The notes: a model not told the origin generated them from the sequence alone. DNA of 64,000 bases from Sanderia malayensis (GCA_013076295.1 RQOL01000742.1:186001-250000), one strand, 5' to 3'; numbered from the stretch's first letter, positions 28,454 through 42,645 are shown. A program made the numbers and translations.

Positions 28454-29201
28454 ATCGGAAGTAATGATGATAACTAGGCAAGATTTTATTGGTCCCTTGC
28501 GCCCAGTAACGATTGGTGATAAAATCATAAAGTACAAGAACAGTGTAACATCCTTGGGAGTTACCATAGACAATCATTTAAAATGGGATCAGCAAATCAA
28601 GAAAGTTGCAAAATCTTATAGAGCGAAAATGAGCCAATTTCGGAGAATGACATACCTCCCAATTTCCATCCAAGAAGAAATCTATTTTAAAACTGTAATT
28701 GCTGCAGTAACATATGGAATTGCAGTTTGGGGTACATGCTCCCAAACACTTATATCACAACTGGAAAAAATTCACGCAAGGGCTGCAAAGCTTATTCACA
28801 AACTACCAAGGAATATATCGGACGATGAAGCGTTGCTACGTGCAAATTGGGATAGACTAGATTACATCTATAAGAGACGAATACTAGCGATAATGCATAA
28901 AGTCTGTAACGAGATATGTCCCGAAGATTTCAGACAACTTTTTGACAAAAACAGCGGTCGCTATGCGCGGGAAAACACATTCATTGTCCCTCGAGTTGCA
29001 ACGGAACAACAGGGAAGATTATCAGCAAGGTATCGTGGAACGAATCTTTGGAATAGGTTACCAGAAAATTTAAGATCAACACGTAATCCAAACACTTTTA
29101 AAAAGAACCTTAAAACTGCAAAAAAATTAATAACAACAACAAGCTTTCTAAAGGAAACATCCATGATAACTCTTAAAGAGCGAGACTTTATCTATTACTA
29201 A
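28419..29201 (+). pseudogene. Non-LTR reverse transcriptase, C-terminal (thumb and tail) part
   Basis: This is the second half of the same protein, in the frame that follows the eight-A frameshift. Reading resumes with NQLTIHTDKSEVM, the standard segment that follows the W-C/L region after motif C in CR1/Jockey-group RTs. It then has SLGVTIDNHLKWDQQI (thumb start), a region with YGIAVWGTCS, and a C-terminal stretch including RYRGTNLWNRLPENLR and NPNTFKKNLK, which resembles the conserved end of such ORF2 proteins. A TAA stop closes it at 29,199-29,201. There is no independent start, and the first Met is incidental. Removing one A would join it to the upstream part, so a single indel accounts for the break. 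Confidence 0.9.
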
Positions 29202-29414
29202 AACTCTTTTCTGGAATTTATTGAAAGACATTTACTTTACTTTATTCGTTTATTTATTTATTCCCTTGTTTATTTTATTTTATTTTTACTCTATTTATTA
29301 CTTCCATTCTACTTTTAACTTTAATTTTAAAGCTGTAAATAATTAGTAGTAGTTAGATAGCAGGTCCACATCAGCTGACGCTGCCATAGTTTAAACCTGC
29401 TTAAACAAATAACT
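29202..29414 (+). other. 3' untranslated region of the retrotransposon
   Basis: About 210 bp lie between the RT stop codon and the tandem-repeat tail. They include a T-rich stretch (29,230-29,325) with repeated TTTATT, and then TAGTAGTAGTTAGATAGCAG and CATCAGCTGACGCTGCCATA. In CR1/L2-type elements this end is recognised by the element's own RT; that role is inferred from the family. Confidence 0.75.
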
Positions 29415-29440
29415 TATGTATGTATGTATGTATGTATGTA
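29415..29440 (+). repeat. (TATG)6 tail of the retrotransposon
   Basis: Six perfect TATG units (29,415-29,438) plus TA lie directly before the right target duplication. Short tandem-repeat tails replace poly-A in CR1/L2-related elements and are thought to come from template slippage at the start of reverse transcription. Confidence 0.85.
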
Positions 29441-29450
29441 TCGAAATTAA
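29440..29450. repeat. Right target-site duplication of the retrotransposon
   Basis: ATCGAAATTAA follows the TATG tail and precedes normal satellite (CATTCATTCGCACAAATTGC). It differs from the left copy by one base and shares its rare G. The bordering A at 29,440 may be shared with the tail. Confidence 0.6.
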
Positions 29451-32079
29451 CATTCATTCGCACAAATTGCGCATGATTCCACGTCAATTCAGCGAAAACA
29501 AATTGTTATACACTTTTAGTTACCTTTTTGAGTAAAATTGTCATTCATTCCCACAATTTATTTAAATTCATTCCCACAAATTGAGCATGATTCCACGTCA
29601 ATTCAGCGAGAACAAATTGTTATACACCTTTAGTTACTTTTTCAGTAATATTAACATTCATTCCCACAATTTACACTAATAAAAGATAACACTCATTCCC
29701 ACAATTTAAACCAACAAAAATTAACTTTTATTCCCGCAACTTACACTAATCAAAATTAACATTCCTTCCCACAAGTTGCGCATGATTCCACGTCAATTCA
29801 GCGAGAACAAATTGTTATACACTTTTAGTTACTTTTTCAGTAATATTAACATTCATTCCCACAATTTACAATAATAAAAGATAACACTCATTCCCACAAT
29901 TTACACCAACAAAATTAACTTTTATTCCCGCAACTTACACTAATCAAAATTAACATTCATTCCCACAAATTGCGCATGATTTCACGTCAATTCAGCGAGA
30001 ACAAACTGTTATACACTTTTAGTTACTTTTTCAGCAATATTAACATTCATTCCCACAATTTATTTAGATTCATTCCCACAATTTGCGCATGATTCCACGT
30101 CAATTCAGCGAGAACACTTTGTTATACACTTTTAGTTACTTTTTTTCAGTAATATTAACATTCATTCCCACAACTTACACTAATCAAAATTAGTATTCAT
30201 TCCCACAATTTGCGCATGATTCCACTTCAATTCAGCGAAAACAAATTGTTATACTCTTTTAGTTACTTTTTTCAGTATTATTAACATTTTTTCCCGCAAC
30301 TTACATTAATCAAAATTAACATTCATTCCCACAAATTGCGCATGATTCCACGTCAATTCATCGAGAACAAATTGTTATACACTTTTAGTTACCTTTTTGA
30401 GTAAAATTGTCATTCTTTCCCACAATTTTTTTATATTCATTCCCACAAATTTAGCATGATTCCACGTCAATTCAGCGAGAACAAATTGTTATACACTTTT
30501 AGTTACTTTTTTCAGTAATATTAACATTCATTCCCACAATTTACACCAATAAAAATTAACTTTTATTTCCGCAACTTTCAATAATCAAAATTAACATTCA
30601 TTCCCACAATTTGCGCATGATTCCACGTCAATTCAGCGAGAACAAATTGTTATACTCTTTTAGTTACTTTTTTCAGTAATATTAACATTTTTTCCCGCAA
30701 CTTACACTAATTAAAATTAACATTCATTCCCACAAATTGCGCATGATTCCAGGTCAATTCAGCGAAGAAAAATTCTTATACTCTTTTAGTTACTTTTTTC
30801 AGTAATATTAACATTTTTTCCCCCAACTTACACTAATTAAAATTAACATTCCTTCCCACAAGTTGCGCATGATTCCACGTCAATTCAGCGAGAACAAATT
30901 GTTATACACTTTTAGTTACTTTTTCAGTAATATTAACATTCATTCCCACAATTTACAATAATAAAAGATAACACTCATTCCCACAATTTACACCAACAAA
31001 AATTAACTTTTATTCCCGCAACTTACACTAATCAAAATTAACATTCATTCCCACAAATTGCGCATGATTTCACGTCAATTCAGCGAGAACAAACTGTTAT
31101 ACACTTTTAGTTACTTTTTCAGCAATATTAACATTCATTCCCACAATTTATTTAGATTCATTCCCACAATTTGCGCATGATTCCACGTCAATTCAGCGAG
31201 AACACTTTGTTATACACTTTTAGTTACTTTTTTTCAGTAATATTAACATTCATTCCCACAACTTACACTAATCAAAATTAGTATTCATTCCCACAATTTG
31301 CGCATGATTCCACTTCAATTCAGCGAAACCAAATTGTTATACTCTTTTAGTTACCTTTTTGAGTAAAATTGTCATTCATTCCCACAATTTATTTATATTC
31401 ATTCCCACAAATTGAGCATGATTCCACGTCAATTCAGCGAGAACAAATTGTTATACACTTTTAGTTACTTTTTTCAGTAATATTAACATTCATTCCCACA
31501 ATTTACACCAATAAAAATTAACTTTTATTTCCGCAACTTTCAATAATCAAAATTAACGTTCATTCCCACAATTTGCGCATGATTCCACGTCAATTCAGCG
31601 AGAACAAATTGTTATACTCTTTTAGTTACTTTTTCAGTAATATTAACATTCATTCCCAAAATTTACAATAATAAAAGATAACACTCATTCCCACAATTTA
31701 CACCAACAAAAATTAACTTTTATTCCCGCAACTTACACTAATCAAAATTAACATTCAATCCCACAAATTGCGCATGATTTCACGTCAATTCAGCGAGAAC
31801 AAACTGTTATACACTTTTAGTTACTTTTTCAGCAATATTAACATTCATTCCCACAATTTATTTAGATTCATTCCCACAATTTGCGCATGATTCCACGTCA
31901 ATTCAGCGAGAACACTTTGTTATACACTTTTAGTTACTTTTTTTCAGTAATATTAACATTCATTCCCACAACTTACACTAATCAAAATTAGTATTCATTC
32001 CCACAATTTGCGCATGATTCCACTTCAATTCAGCGAAACCAAATTGTTATACTCTTTTAGTTACTTTTTTCAGTAATAT

Positions 32080-33480
32080 TAACATTTTTTCCCGCAACTT
32101 ACACTAATTAAAATTAACATTCATTCCCACAAATTGCGCATGATTCCAGGTCAATTCAGCGAAGAAAAATTCTTATACTCTTTTAGTTACATTTTTCAGT
32201 AATATTAACATTTTTTCCCGCAACTTACACTAATTAAAATTAACATTCATTCCCACAAATTGCGCATGATTCCACGTCAATTCAGCGAAAACAAATTGTT
32301 ATACTCTTTTAGTTACTTCAGTAATATGAACATTCATTCCCACCATTTCCACTAATAAAAGATAACACTCATTCCCACAATTTACACTAAAAAAAATGAA
32401 CTTTTATTCCCGCAACTTACACTAATCAAAATTAACATTCCTTCCCACAAGTTGCGCATGATTCCACGTCCATTCAGCGAGAACAAATTGTTATACACTT
32501 TTAGTTACTTTTTCAGTAATATTAACATTCATTCCCACAATTTACAATAATAAAAGATAACACTCATTCCCACAATTTACACCAACAAAAATTAACTTTT
32601 ATTCCCGCAACTTACACTAATCAAAATTAACATTCATTCCCACAAATTGCGCATGATTTCACGTCAATTCAGCGAGAACAAACTGTTATACACTTTTAGT
32701 TACTTTTTCAGCAATATTAACATTCATTCCCACAATTTATTTAGATTCATTCCCACAATTTGCGCATGATTCCACTTCAATTCAGCGAAAACAAATTGTT
32801 ATATTCTTTTAGTTACTTTTTTCAGTATTATTAACATTTTTTCCCGCAACTTACATTAATCAAAATTAACATTCATTCCCACAAATTGCGCATGATTCCG
32901 CGTCAATTCAGCGAGAATAAATTGTTATACACTTTTAGTTACTTTTTTTCAGTAATATTAACATTCATTCCCACAACTTACACTAATCAAAATTAGTATT
33001 CATTCCCACAATTAGCGCATGATTCCACTTCAATTCAGCGAAAACAAAATGTTATACTCTTTTAGTTACTTTTTCTGCAATATTAACATTCATTCCCACA
33101 ATTTATTTAGATTCATTCCCACAATTTGCGCATGATTCCACGTCGATTCAGCGAGAACACTTTGTTATACACTTTTAGTTACTTTTTTTCAGTAATATTA
33201 ACATTCATTCCCACAACTTACACTAATCAAAGTTAGTATTCATTCCCACAATTTGCGCATGATTCCGCTTCAATTCAGCGAAAACAAATTGTTATACTCT
33301 TTTAGTTACTTTTTTCAGTATTATTAACATTTTTTCCCGCAACTTACATTAATCAAAATTAACATTCATTCCCACAAATTGCGCATGATTCCACGTCAAT
33401 TCAGCGAGAACAAATTGTTATACACTTTTAGTTACCTTTTTGAGTAAAATTGTCATTCATTCCCACAATTTTTTTATACT
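32080..33480 (+). repeat. Satellite segment duplicated 10,566 bp downstream, copy 1
   Basis: The segment reappears at about 42,646-44,046. Three separate markers give the same offset of 10,566 bp: TGATTCCAGG (32,141 and 42,707), AGTTACTTCAGTAATATGAA (32,311 and 42,877) and ATATTCTTTTAGTTAC (32,801 and 43,367). Edges are approximate. Confidence 0.82.
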
Positions 33481-35156
33481 CATTCCCAAAATTTGCGCAT
33501 GATTCCACGTCAATTCAGCGAGAACAAATTGTTATACTCTTTTAGTTACTTTTTTCAGTAATATTAACATTTTTCCCACAATTTACACTAATAAAAGACA
33601 ACATTCACTCGCACAATTTACACCAATAAAAATTAACCTTTTTTTCCCGAAACATACACTAATCAAACTTAGTATTCATTCCCACAATTTGAGCATGATT
33701 CCACGTGAATTCAGCGAAAACAAATTGTTATACTCTTTTAGTTACTTTTTTCAGTAATATTAACATTCATTCCCACAATTTACACGAATAAAAGATAACA
33801 CTAATTCCCACAATTTAAACCAACAATAATTAACTTTTATTCCCGCAACTTACACTAATCAAAATTAACATTCATTCCCACAAATTGCGCATGATTTCAC
33901 GTCAATTCAGCGAGAAAAAATTGTTATACACTTTTAGTTACTTTTTCAGTAATATTAACATTCATTCCCACAATTTACACGAATAAAAGATAACACTAAT
34001 TCCCACAATTTACACTAATAAAAATTAATTTTCCCTCCCACAATTTACTCCAATAAAATTCAAGTTTTATTCCCGCAACTTAGATTAATCAAAATTAACA
34101 TTCATTCCCACAAATTGCGCATGATTCCAGGTCAATTCAGCGATGAAAAATTCTTATACTCTTTTAGTTACTTTTTTCAGTAATATTAACATTTTTTCGC
34201 CCAACTTACACTAATTAAAATTAACATTCCTTCCCACAAGCTGCGCATGATTCCACGTCAATTCAGCGAGAACAAATTGTTATACACTTTTAGTTACTTT
34301 TTCAGTAATATTAACATTCATTCCCACAATTTACAATAATAAAAGATAACACTCATTCCCACAATTTATACCAACAAAAATTAACTTTTATTCCCTCAAC
34401 TTACACTAATCAAAATTAACATTCATTCCCACAAATTGCGCATGATTTCACGTCAATTCAGCGAGAACAAACTGTTATACACTTTTAGTTACTTTTTCAG
34501 CAATATTAGCATTCATTCCCACAATTTATTTAGATTCATTCCCACAATTTGCGCATGATTCCACGTCAATTCAGCGAGAACACTTTGTTATACACTTTTA
34601 GTTACTTTTTTTCAGTAATAATAACATTCATTCCCACAACTTACACTAATCAAAGTTAGTATTCATTCCCACAATTTGCGCATGATTCCACTTCAATTCA
34701 GCGAAAACAAATTGTTATACTCTTTTAGTTACTTTTTTCAGTATTATTAACATTTTTTCCCGCAACTTACATTAATCAAAATTAACATTCATTCCCACAA
34801 ATTGCGCATGATTCCACGTCAATTCAGCGAGAATAAATTGTTATACACTTTTAGTTACTTTTTTTCAGTAATATTAACATTTATTCCCACAACTTACACT
34901 AATCAAAATTAGTATTCATTCCCACAATTTGCGCATGATTCCACTTCAATTCAGCGAAAACAAATTGTTATACTCTTTTAGTTACTTTTTTCAGTATTAT
35001 TAACATTTTTTCCCGCAACTTACATTAATCAAAATTAACATTCATTCCCACAAATTGCGCATGATTCCACGTCAATTCAGCGAGAACAAATTGTTATACA
35101 CTTTTAGTTACCTTTTTGAGTAAAATTGTCATTCATTCCCACAATTTTTTTATACT
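33481..35156 (+). repeat. 1,676-bp tandem higher-order repeat, unit 1
   Basis: The unit begins at CATTCCCAAAATTTGCGCAT (33,481), and the same marker recurs at 35,157. The two units look identical over nearly their entire length by eye. They share rarities such as CATTTTTCCCACAATTTACA, GCGATGAAAAATTCTTATAC, CATTTTTTCGCCCAACTTAC and CACAAGCTGCGCATG. This implies a very recent duplication or gene conversion, or an assembly artefact. Confidence 0.87.
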
Positions 35157-36832
35157 CATTCCCAAAATTTGCGCATGATTCCACGTCAATTCAGCGAGAA
35201 CAAATTGTTATACTCTTTTAGTTACTTTTTTCAGTAATATTAACATTTTTCCCACAATTTACACTAATAAAAGACAACATTCACTCGCACAATTTACACC
35301 AATAAAAATTAACCTTTTTTTCCCGAAACATACACTAATCAAACTTAGTATTCATTCCCACAATTTGAGCATGATTCCACGTGAATTCAGCGAAAACAAA
35401 TTGTTATACTCTTTTAGTTACTTTTTTCAGTAATATTAACATTCATTCCCACAATTTACACGAATAAAAGATAACACTAATTCCCACAATTTAAACCAAC
35501 AATAATTAACTTTTATTCCCGCAACTTACACTAATCAAAATTAACATTCATTCCCACAAATTGCGCATGATTTCACGTCAATTCAGCGAGAAAAAATTGT
35601 TATACACTTTTAGTTACTTTTTCAGTAATATTAACATTCATTCCCACAATTTACACGAATAAAAGATAACACTAATTCCCACAATTTACACTAATAAAAA
35701 TTAATTTTCCCTCCCACAATTTACTCCAATAAAATTCAAGTTTTATTCCCGCAACTTAGATTAATCAAAATTAACATTCATTCCCACAAATTGCGCATGA
35801 TTCCAGGTCAATTCAGCGATGAAAAATTCTTATACTCTTTTAGTTACTTTTTTCAGTAATATTAACATTTTTTCGCCCAACTTACACTAATTAAAATTAA
35901 CATTCCTTCCCACAAGCTGCGCATGATTCCACGTCAATTCAGCGAGAACAAATTGTTATACACTTTTAGTTACTTTTTCAGTAATATTAACATTCATTCC
36001 CACAATTTACAATAATAAAAGATAACACTCATTCCCACAATTTATACCAACAAAAATTAACTTTTATTCCCTCAACTTACACTAATCAAAATTAACATTC
36101 ATTCCCACAAATTGCGCATGATTTCACGTCAATTCAGCGAGAACAAACTGTTATACACTTTTAGTTACTTTTTCAGCAATATTAGCATTCATTCCCACAA
36201 TTTATTTAGATTCATTCCCACAATTTGCGCATGATTCCACGTCAATTCAGCGAGAACACTTTGTTATACACTTTTAGTTACTTTTTTTCAGTAATAATAA
36301 CATTCATTCCCACAACTTACACTAATCAAAGTTAGTATTCATTCCCACAATTTGCGCATGATTCCACTTCAATTCAGCGAAAACAAATTGTTATACTCTT
36401 TTAGTTACTTTTTTCAGTATTATTAACATTTTTTCCCGCAACTTACATTAATCAAAATTAACATTCATTCCCACAAATTGCGCATGATTCCACGTCAATT
36501 CAGCGAGAATAAATTGTTATACACTTTTAGTTACTTTTTTTCAGTAATATTAACATTTATTCCCACAACTTACACTAATCAAAATTAGTATTCATTCCCA
36601 CAATTTGCGCATGATTCCACTTCAATTCAGCGAAAACAAATTGTTATACTCTTTTAGTTACTTTTTTCAGTATTATTAACATTTTTTCCCGCAACTTACA
36701 TTAATCAAAATTAACATTCATTCCCACAAATTGCCCATGATTCCACGTCAATTCAGCGAGAACAAATTGTTATACACTTTTAGTTACCTTTTTGAGTAAA
36801 ATTGTCATTCATTCCCACAATTTATTTATATT
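35157..36832 (+). repeat. 1,676-bp tandem higher-order repeat, unit 2
   Basis: This is the direct tandem copy of 33,481-35,156. Agreement holds until about 36,730, where this copy reads TTGCCCATGATTCC, and it is lost by about 36,816, where it continues as ATTTATTTATATTCATTCCC in place of ATTTTTTTATACTCATTCCC. Confidence 0.85.
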
Positions 36833-38379
36833 CATTCCCACAAATTGAGCATGATTCCACGTCAATTCAGCGAGAACAAATTGTTATACACTTTTAGTTA
36901 CTTTTTTTCAGTAATATTAACATTCATTCCCACAACTTACACTAATCAAAATTAGTATTCATTCCCACAATTTGCGCATGATTCCACTTCAATTCAGCGA
37001 AAACAAAATGTTATACTCTTTTAGTTACTTTTTCAGCAATATTAACATTCATTCCCACAATTTATTTAGATTCATTCCCACAATTTGCGCATGATTCCAC
37101 GTCGATTCAGCGAGAACACTTTGTTATACACTTTTATTTACTTTTTTTCAGTAATATTAACATACATTCCCACAACTTACACTAATCAAAATTAGTATTC
37201 ATTCCCACAATTTGCGCATGATTCCACTTCAATTCAGCGAAAACAAATTGTTATACTCTTTTAGTTACTTATTTCAGTATTATTAACATTTTTTCCCGCA
37301 ACTTACATTAATCAAAATTAACATTCATTCCCACAAATTGCGCATGATTCCACGTCAATTCAGCGAGAACAAATTGTTATACACTTTTAGTTACCTTTTT
37401 GAGTAAAATTGTCATTCATTCCCACAATTTTTTTATACTCATTCCCACAAATTGAGCATGATTCCACGTCAATTCAGCGAGAACAAATTGTTATACACTT
37501 TTAGTTACTTTTTTCAGTAATATTAACATTCATTCCCACAATTTACACCAATAAAAATTAACTTTTATTTCCGCAACTTTCAATAATCAAAATTAACATT
37601 CATTCCCACAATTTGCGCATGATTCCACGTCAATTCAGCGAGAACAAATTGTTATACTCTTTTAGTTACTTTTTTCAGTAATATTAACATTTTTTCCCGC
37701 AACTTACACTAATTAAAATTAGTATTCATTCCCACAATTTGCGCATGATTCCACTTCAATTCAGCGAAAACAAAATGTTATACTCTTTTAGTTACTTTTT
37801 CAGCAATATTAACATTCATTCCCACAATTTATTTAGATTCATTCCCACAATTTGCGCATGATTCCACGTCGATTCAGCGAGAACACTTTGTTATACACTT
37901 TTATTTACTTTTTTTCAGTAATATTAACATTCATTCCCACAACTTACACTAATCAAAATTAGTATTCATTCCCACAATTTGCGCATGATTCCACTTCAAT
38001 TCAGCGAAAACAAATTGTTATACTCTTTTAGTTACTTTTTTCAGTATTATTAACATTTTTTCCCGCAACTTACATTAATCAAAATTAACATTCATTCCCA
38101 CAAATTGCGCATGATTCCACGTCAATTCAGCGAGAACAAATTGTTATACACTTTTAGTTACCTTTTTGAGTAAAATTGTCATTCATTCCCACAATTTTTT
38201 TATACTCATTCCCACAAATTGAGCATGATTCCACGTCAATTCAGCGAGAACAAATTGTTATACACTTTTAGTTACTTTTTTCAGTAATATTAACATTCAT
38301 TCCCACAATTTACACCAATAAAAATTAACTTTTATTTCCGCAACTTTCAATAATCAAAATTAACATTCATTCCCACAAA
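36731..38379 (+). repeat. 1,649-bp tandem higher-order repeat, unit 1
   Basis: The unit begins at TTGCCCATGATTCCACGTCA (36,731), a private form of the core that recurs at 38,380. A second marker (CTTTTTTTCAGTAATATTAA with CATACATTCC) lies at 37,141 and 38,790, giving the same 1,649-bp period. The unit abuts the end of the 1,676-bp repeat. Confidence 0.86.
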
Positions 38380-40028
38380 TTGCCCATGATTCCACGTCAA
38401 TTCAGCGAGAACAAATTGTTATACACTTTTAGTTACCTTTTTGAGTAAAATTGTCATTCATTCCCACAATTTATTTATATTCATTCCCACAAATTGAGCA
38501 TGATTCCACGTCAATTCAGCGAGAACAAATTGTTATACACTTTTAGTTACTTTTTTTCAGTAATATTAACATTCATTCCCACAACTTACACTAATCAAAA
38601 TTAGTATTCATTCCCACAATTTGCGCATGATTCCACTTCAATTCAGCGAAAACAAAATGTTATACTCTTTTAGTTACTTTTTCAGCAATATTAACATTCA
38701 TTCCCACAATTTATTTAGATTCATTCCCACAATTTGCGCATGATTCCACGTCGATTCAGCGAGAACACTTTGTTATACACTTTTATTTACTTTTTTTCAG
38801 TAATATTAACATACATTCCCACAACTTACACTAATCAAAATTAGTATTCATTCCCACAATTTGCGCATGATTCCACTTCAATTCAGCGAAAACAAATTGT
38901 TATACTCTTTTAGTTACTTATTTCAGTATTATTAACATTTTTTCCCGCAACTTACATTAATCAAAATTAACATTCATTCCCACAAATTGCGCATGATTCC
39001 ACGTCAATTCAGCGAGAACAAATTGTTATACACTTTTAGTTACCTTTTTGAGTAAAATTGTCATTCATTCCCACAATTTTTTTATACTCATTCCCACAAA
39101 TTGAGCATGATTCCACGTCAATTCAGCGAGAACAAATTGTTATACACTTTTAGTTACTTTTTTCAGTAATATTAACATTCATTCCCACAATTTACACCAA
39201 TAAAAATTAACTTTTATTTCCGCAACTTTCAATAATCAAAATTAACATTCATTCCCACAATTTGCGCATGATTCCACGTCAATTCAGCGAGAACAAATTG
39301 TTATACTCTTTTAGTTACTTTTTTCAGTAATATTAACATTTTTTCCCGCAACTTACACTAATTAAAATTAGTATTCATTCCCACAATTTGCGCATGATTC
39401 CACTTCAATTCAGCGAAAACAAAATGTTATACTCTTTTAGTTACTTTTTCAGCAATATTAACATTCATTCCCACAATTTATTTAGATTCATTCCCACAAT
39501 TTGCGCATGATTCCACGTCGATTCAGCGAGAACACTTTGTTATACACTTTTATTTACTTTTTTTCAGTAATATTAACATTCATTCCCACAACTTACACTA
39601 ATCAAAATTAGTATTCATTCCCACAATTTGCGCATGATTCCACTTCAATTCAGCGAAAACAAATTGTTATACTCTTTTAGTTACTTTTTTCAGTATTATT
39701 AACATTTTTTCCCGCAACTTACATTAATCAAAATTAACATTCATTCCCACAAATTGCGCATGATTCCACGTCAATTCAGCGAGAACAAATTGTTATACAC
39801 TTTTAGTTACCTTTTTGAGTAAAATTGTCATTCATTCCCACAATTTTTTTATACTCATTCCCACAAATTGAGCATGATTCCACGTCAATTCAGCGAGAAC
39901 AAATTGTTATACACTTTTAGTTACTTTTTTCAGTAATATTAACATTCATTCCCACAATTTACACCAATAAAAATTAACTTTTATTTCCGCAACTTTCAAT
40001 AATCAAAATTAACATTCATTCCCACAAT
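38380..40028 (+). repeat. 1,649-bp tandem higher-order repeat, unit 2
   Basis: This is the direct tandem copy of 36,731-38,379, apparently identical by eye through about 40,020. It then continues into a monomer with GAACACTTTGTTATACATTT that unit 1 lacks. Confidence 0.84.
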
Positions 40029-42645
40029 TTGCGCATGATTCCACGTCAATTCAGCGAGAACACTTTGTTATACATTTTTAGTTACTTTTTTTCAGTAATA
40101 ATAACATTCATTCCCACAACTTACACTAATCAAAATTAGTATTCATTCCCACAATTTGCGCATGATTCCACTTCAATTCAGCGAAAACAAATTGTTATAC
40201 TCTTTTAGTTACTTTTTTCAGTATTATTAACATTTTTTCCCGCAACTTACATTAATCAAAATTAACATTCATTCCCACAAATTGCGCATGATTCCACGTC
40301 AATACAGCGAGAATAAATTGTTATACACTTTTAGTTACTTTTTTTCAGTAATATTAACATTCATTCCCACAACTTACACTAATCAAAATTAGTATTCATT
40401 CCCACAATTTGCGCATGATTCCACTTCAATTCAGCGAAAACAAATTGTTATACTCTTTTAGTTACTTTTTTCAGTATTATTAACATTTTTTCCCGCAACT
40501 TACATTAATCAAAATTAACATTCATTCCCACAAATTGCGCATGATTCCTCGTCAATTCAGCGAGAACAAATTGTTATACACTTTTAGTTACCTTTCTGAG
40601 TAAAATTGTCATTCATACCCACAATTTATTTATATTCATTCCCACAAATTGAGCATGATTCCACGTCAATTCAGCGAGAACACTTTGTTATACGCTTTTA
40701 GTTACTTTTTTCAGTAATATTAACATTCATTCCCACAATTTACACCAATAAAAATTAACTTTTATTTCCGCAACTTTCAATAATCAAAATTAACATTCAT
40801 TCCCACAATTTGAGCATGATTCCACGTCAATTCAGCGAGAACAAATTGTTATACTCTTTTAGTTACTTTTATCAGTAATATTAACATTCATTCCCACAAT
40901 TTACACCAATGAAAATTAACTTTTATTTCCGCAACTTTCAATAATCAAAATTAACGTTCATTCCCACAATTTGCGCATGATTCCACGTCAATTCAGCGAG
41001 AACAAATTGTTATACTCTTTTAGTTACTTTTTTCAGTAATATTAACATTTTTTCCCGCAACTTACACTAATTAAAATTAACATTCATTCCCACAAATTGC
41101 GCATGATTCCAGGTCAATTCAGCGAAGAAAAATTCTTATACTCTTTTAATTACTTTTTTCAGTAATATTAACATTTTTTCCCGCAACTTACACTAATTAA
41201 AATTAACATTCATTCCCACAAATTGCGCATGATTCCACGTCAATTCAGCGAAAACAAATTGTTATACTCTTTTAGTTACTTTTTTCAGTAATATGAACAT
41301 TCATTCCCACCATTTCCACTAATAAAAGATAACACTCATTCCCACAATTTACACTAAAAAAAATTAACTTTTATTCCCGCAACTTACACTAATCAAAATT
41401 AGTATTCATTTCCACATTTTGCACATGTTTCCACGTCAATTCAGCGAGAACAAACTGTTATACACTTTTAGTTACTTTTTCAGCAATATTAACATTCATT
41501 CCCACAATTTATTTAGATTCATTCCCACAATTTGCGCATGATTCCACGTCGATTCAGCGAGAACACTTTGTTATACACTTTTAGTTACTTTTTTTCAGTA
41601 ATATTAACATTCATTCCCACAACTTACACTAATCAAAATTAGTATTCATTCCCACAATTTGCGCATGATTCCACTTCAATTCAGCGAAAACAAATTGTTA
41701 TACTCTTTTAGTTACTTTTTTCAGTATTATTAACATTTTTTCCCGCAACTTACATTAATCAAAATTAACATTCATTCCCACAAATTGCGCATGATTCCAC
41801 GTCAATTCAGCGAGAACAAATTGTTATACTCTTTTAGTTACTTTTTTCAGTATTATTAACATTTTTTCCCGCAACTTACATTAATCAAAATTAACATTCA
41901 TTCCCACAAATTGCGCATGATTCCACGTCAATTCAGCGAGAATAAATTGTTATACACTTTTAGTTACCTTTTTGAGTAAAATTGTCATTCATTCCCACAA
42001 TTTATTTATATTCATTCCCACAAATTGAGCATGATTCCACGTCAATTCAGCGAGAACAAATTGTTATACACTTTTAGTTACTTTTTTCAGTAATATTAAC
42101 ATTCATTCCCACAATTTACACCAATAAAAATTAACTTTTATTTCCGCAACTTTCAATAATCAAAATTAACGTTCATTCCCACAATTTGCGCATGATTCCA
42201 CGTCAATTCAGCGAGAACAAATTGTTATACTCTTTTAGTTACTTTTTCAGTAATATTAACATTCATTCCCACAATTTATTTAGATTCATTCCCACAATTT
42301 GCGCATGATTCCACGTCAATTCAGCGAGAACAAATTGTTATACACTTTTAGTTACTTTTTTCAGTAATATTAACATTCATTCCCACAATTTACACCAACA
42401 AAAATTAACTTTTATTCCCGCAACTTACACTAATCAAAATTAACATTCATTCCCACAAATTGCGCATGATTTCACGTCAATTCAGCGAGAACAAACTGTT
42501 ATACACTTTTAGTTACTTTTTCAGCAATATTAACATTCATTCCCACAATTTATTTAGATTCATTCCCACAATTTGCGCATGATTCCACGTCAATTCAGCG
42601 AGAACACTTTGTTATACACTTTTAGTTACTTTTTTTCAGTAATAT

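Larger units (their letters stand above)
27092..29439 (+). mobile_element. 5'-truncated CR1/Jockey-type non-LTR retrotransposon
   Basis: The 2.35-kb insert interrupts the satellite. It has a reverse transcriptase frame, a 3' untranslated region and a short-tandem-repeat tail, (TATG)6, instead of poly-A. The endonuclease and any ORF1 are absent. Coding sequence begins right at the junction, in frame, in the linker that precedes the RT domain, as expected for incomplete target-primed reverse transcription. A probable 11-bp target duplication flanks it. Clade placement in the CR1/L2/Rex1/Jockey group rests on the RT motifs and the microsatellite tail. Base composition is much less AT-skewed than that of the host satellite. 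The element is dead because of truncation plus a frameshift. Confidence 0.93.

Noticed and set aside
28961..29164. Open frame of 67 codons on the minus strand
   Set aside because: It is antisense to the RT C-terminal region, which has clear family motifs on the + strand.
27092..29439. Group II intron or viral polymerase as source of the RT
   Set aside because: Motif order, the NQLTIHTDKSEVM segment after motif C, the C-terminal RGTNLWNRLP region and the microsatellite tail all fit an animal non-LTR element.
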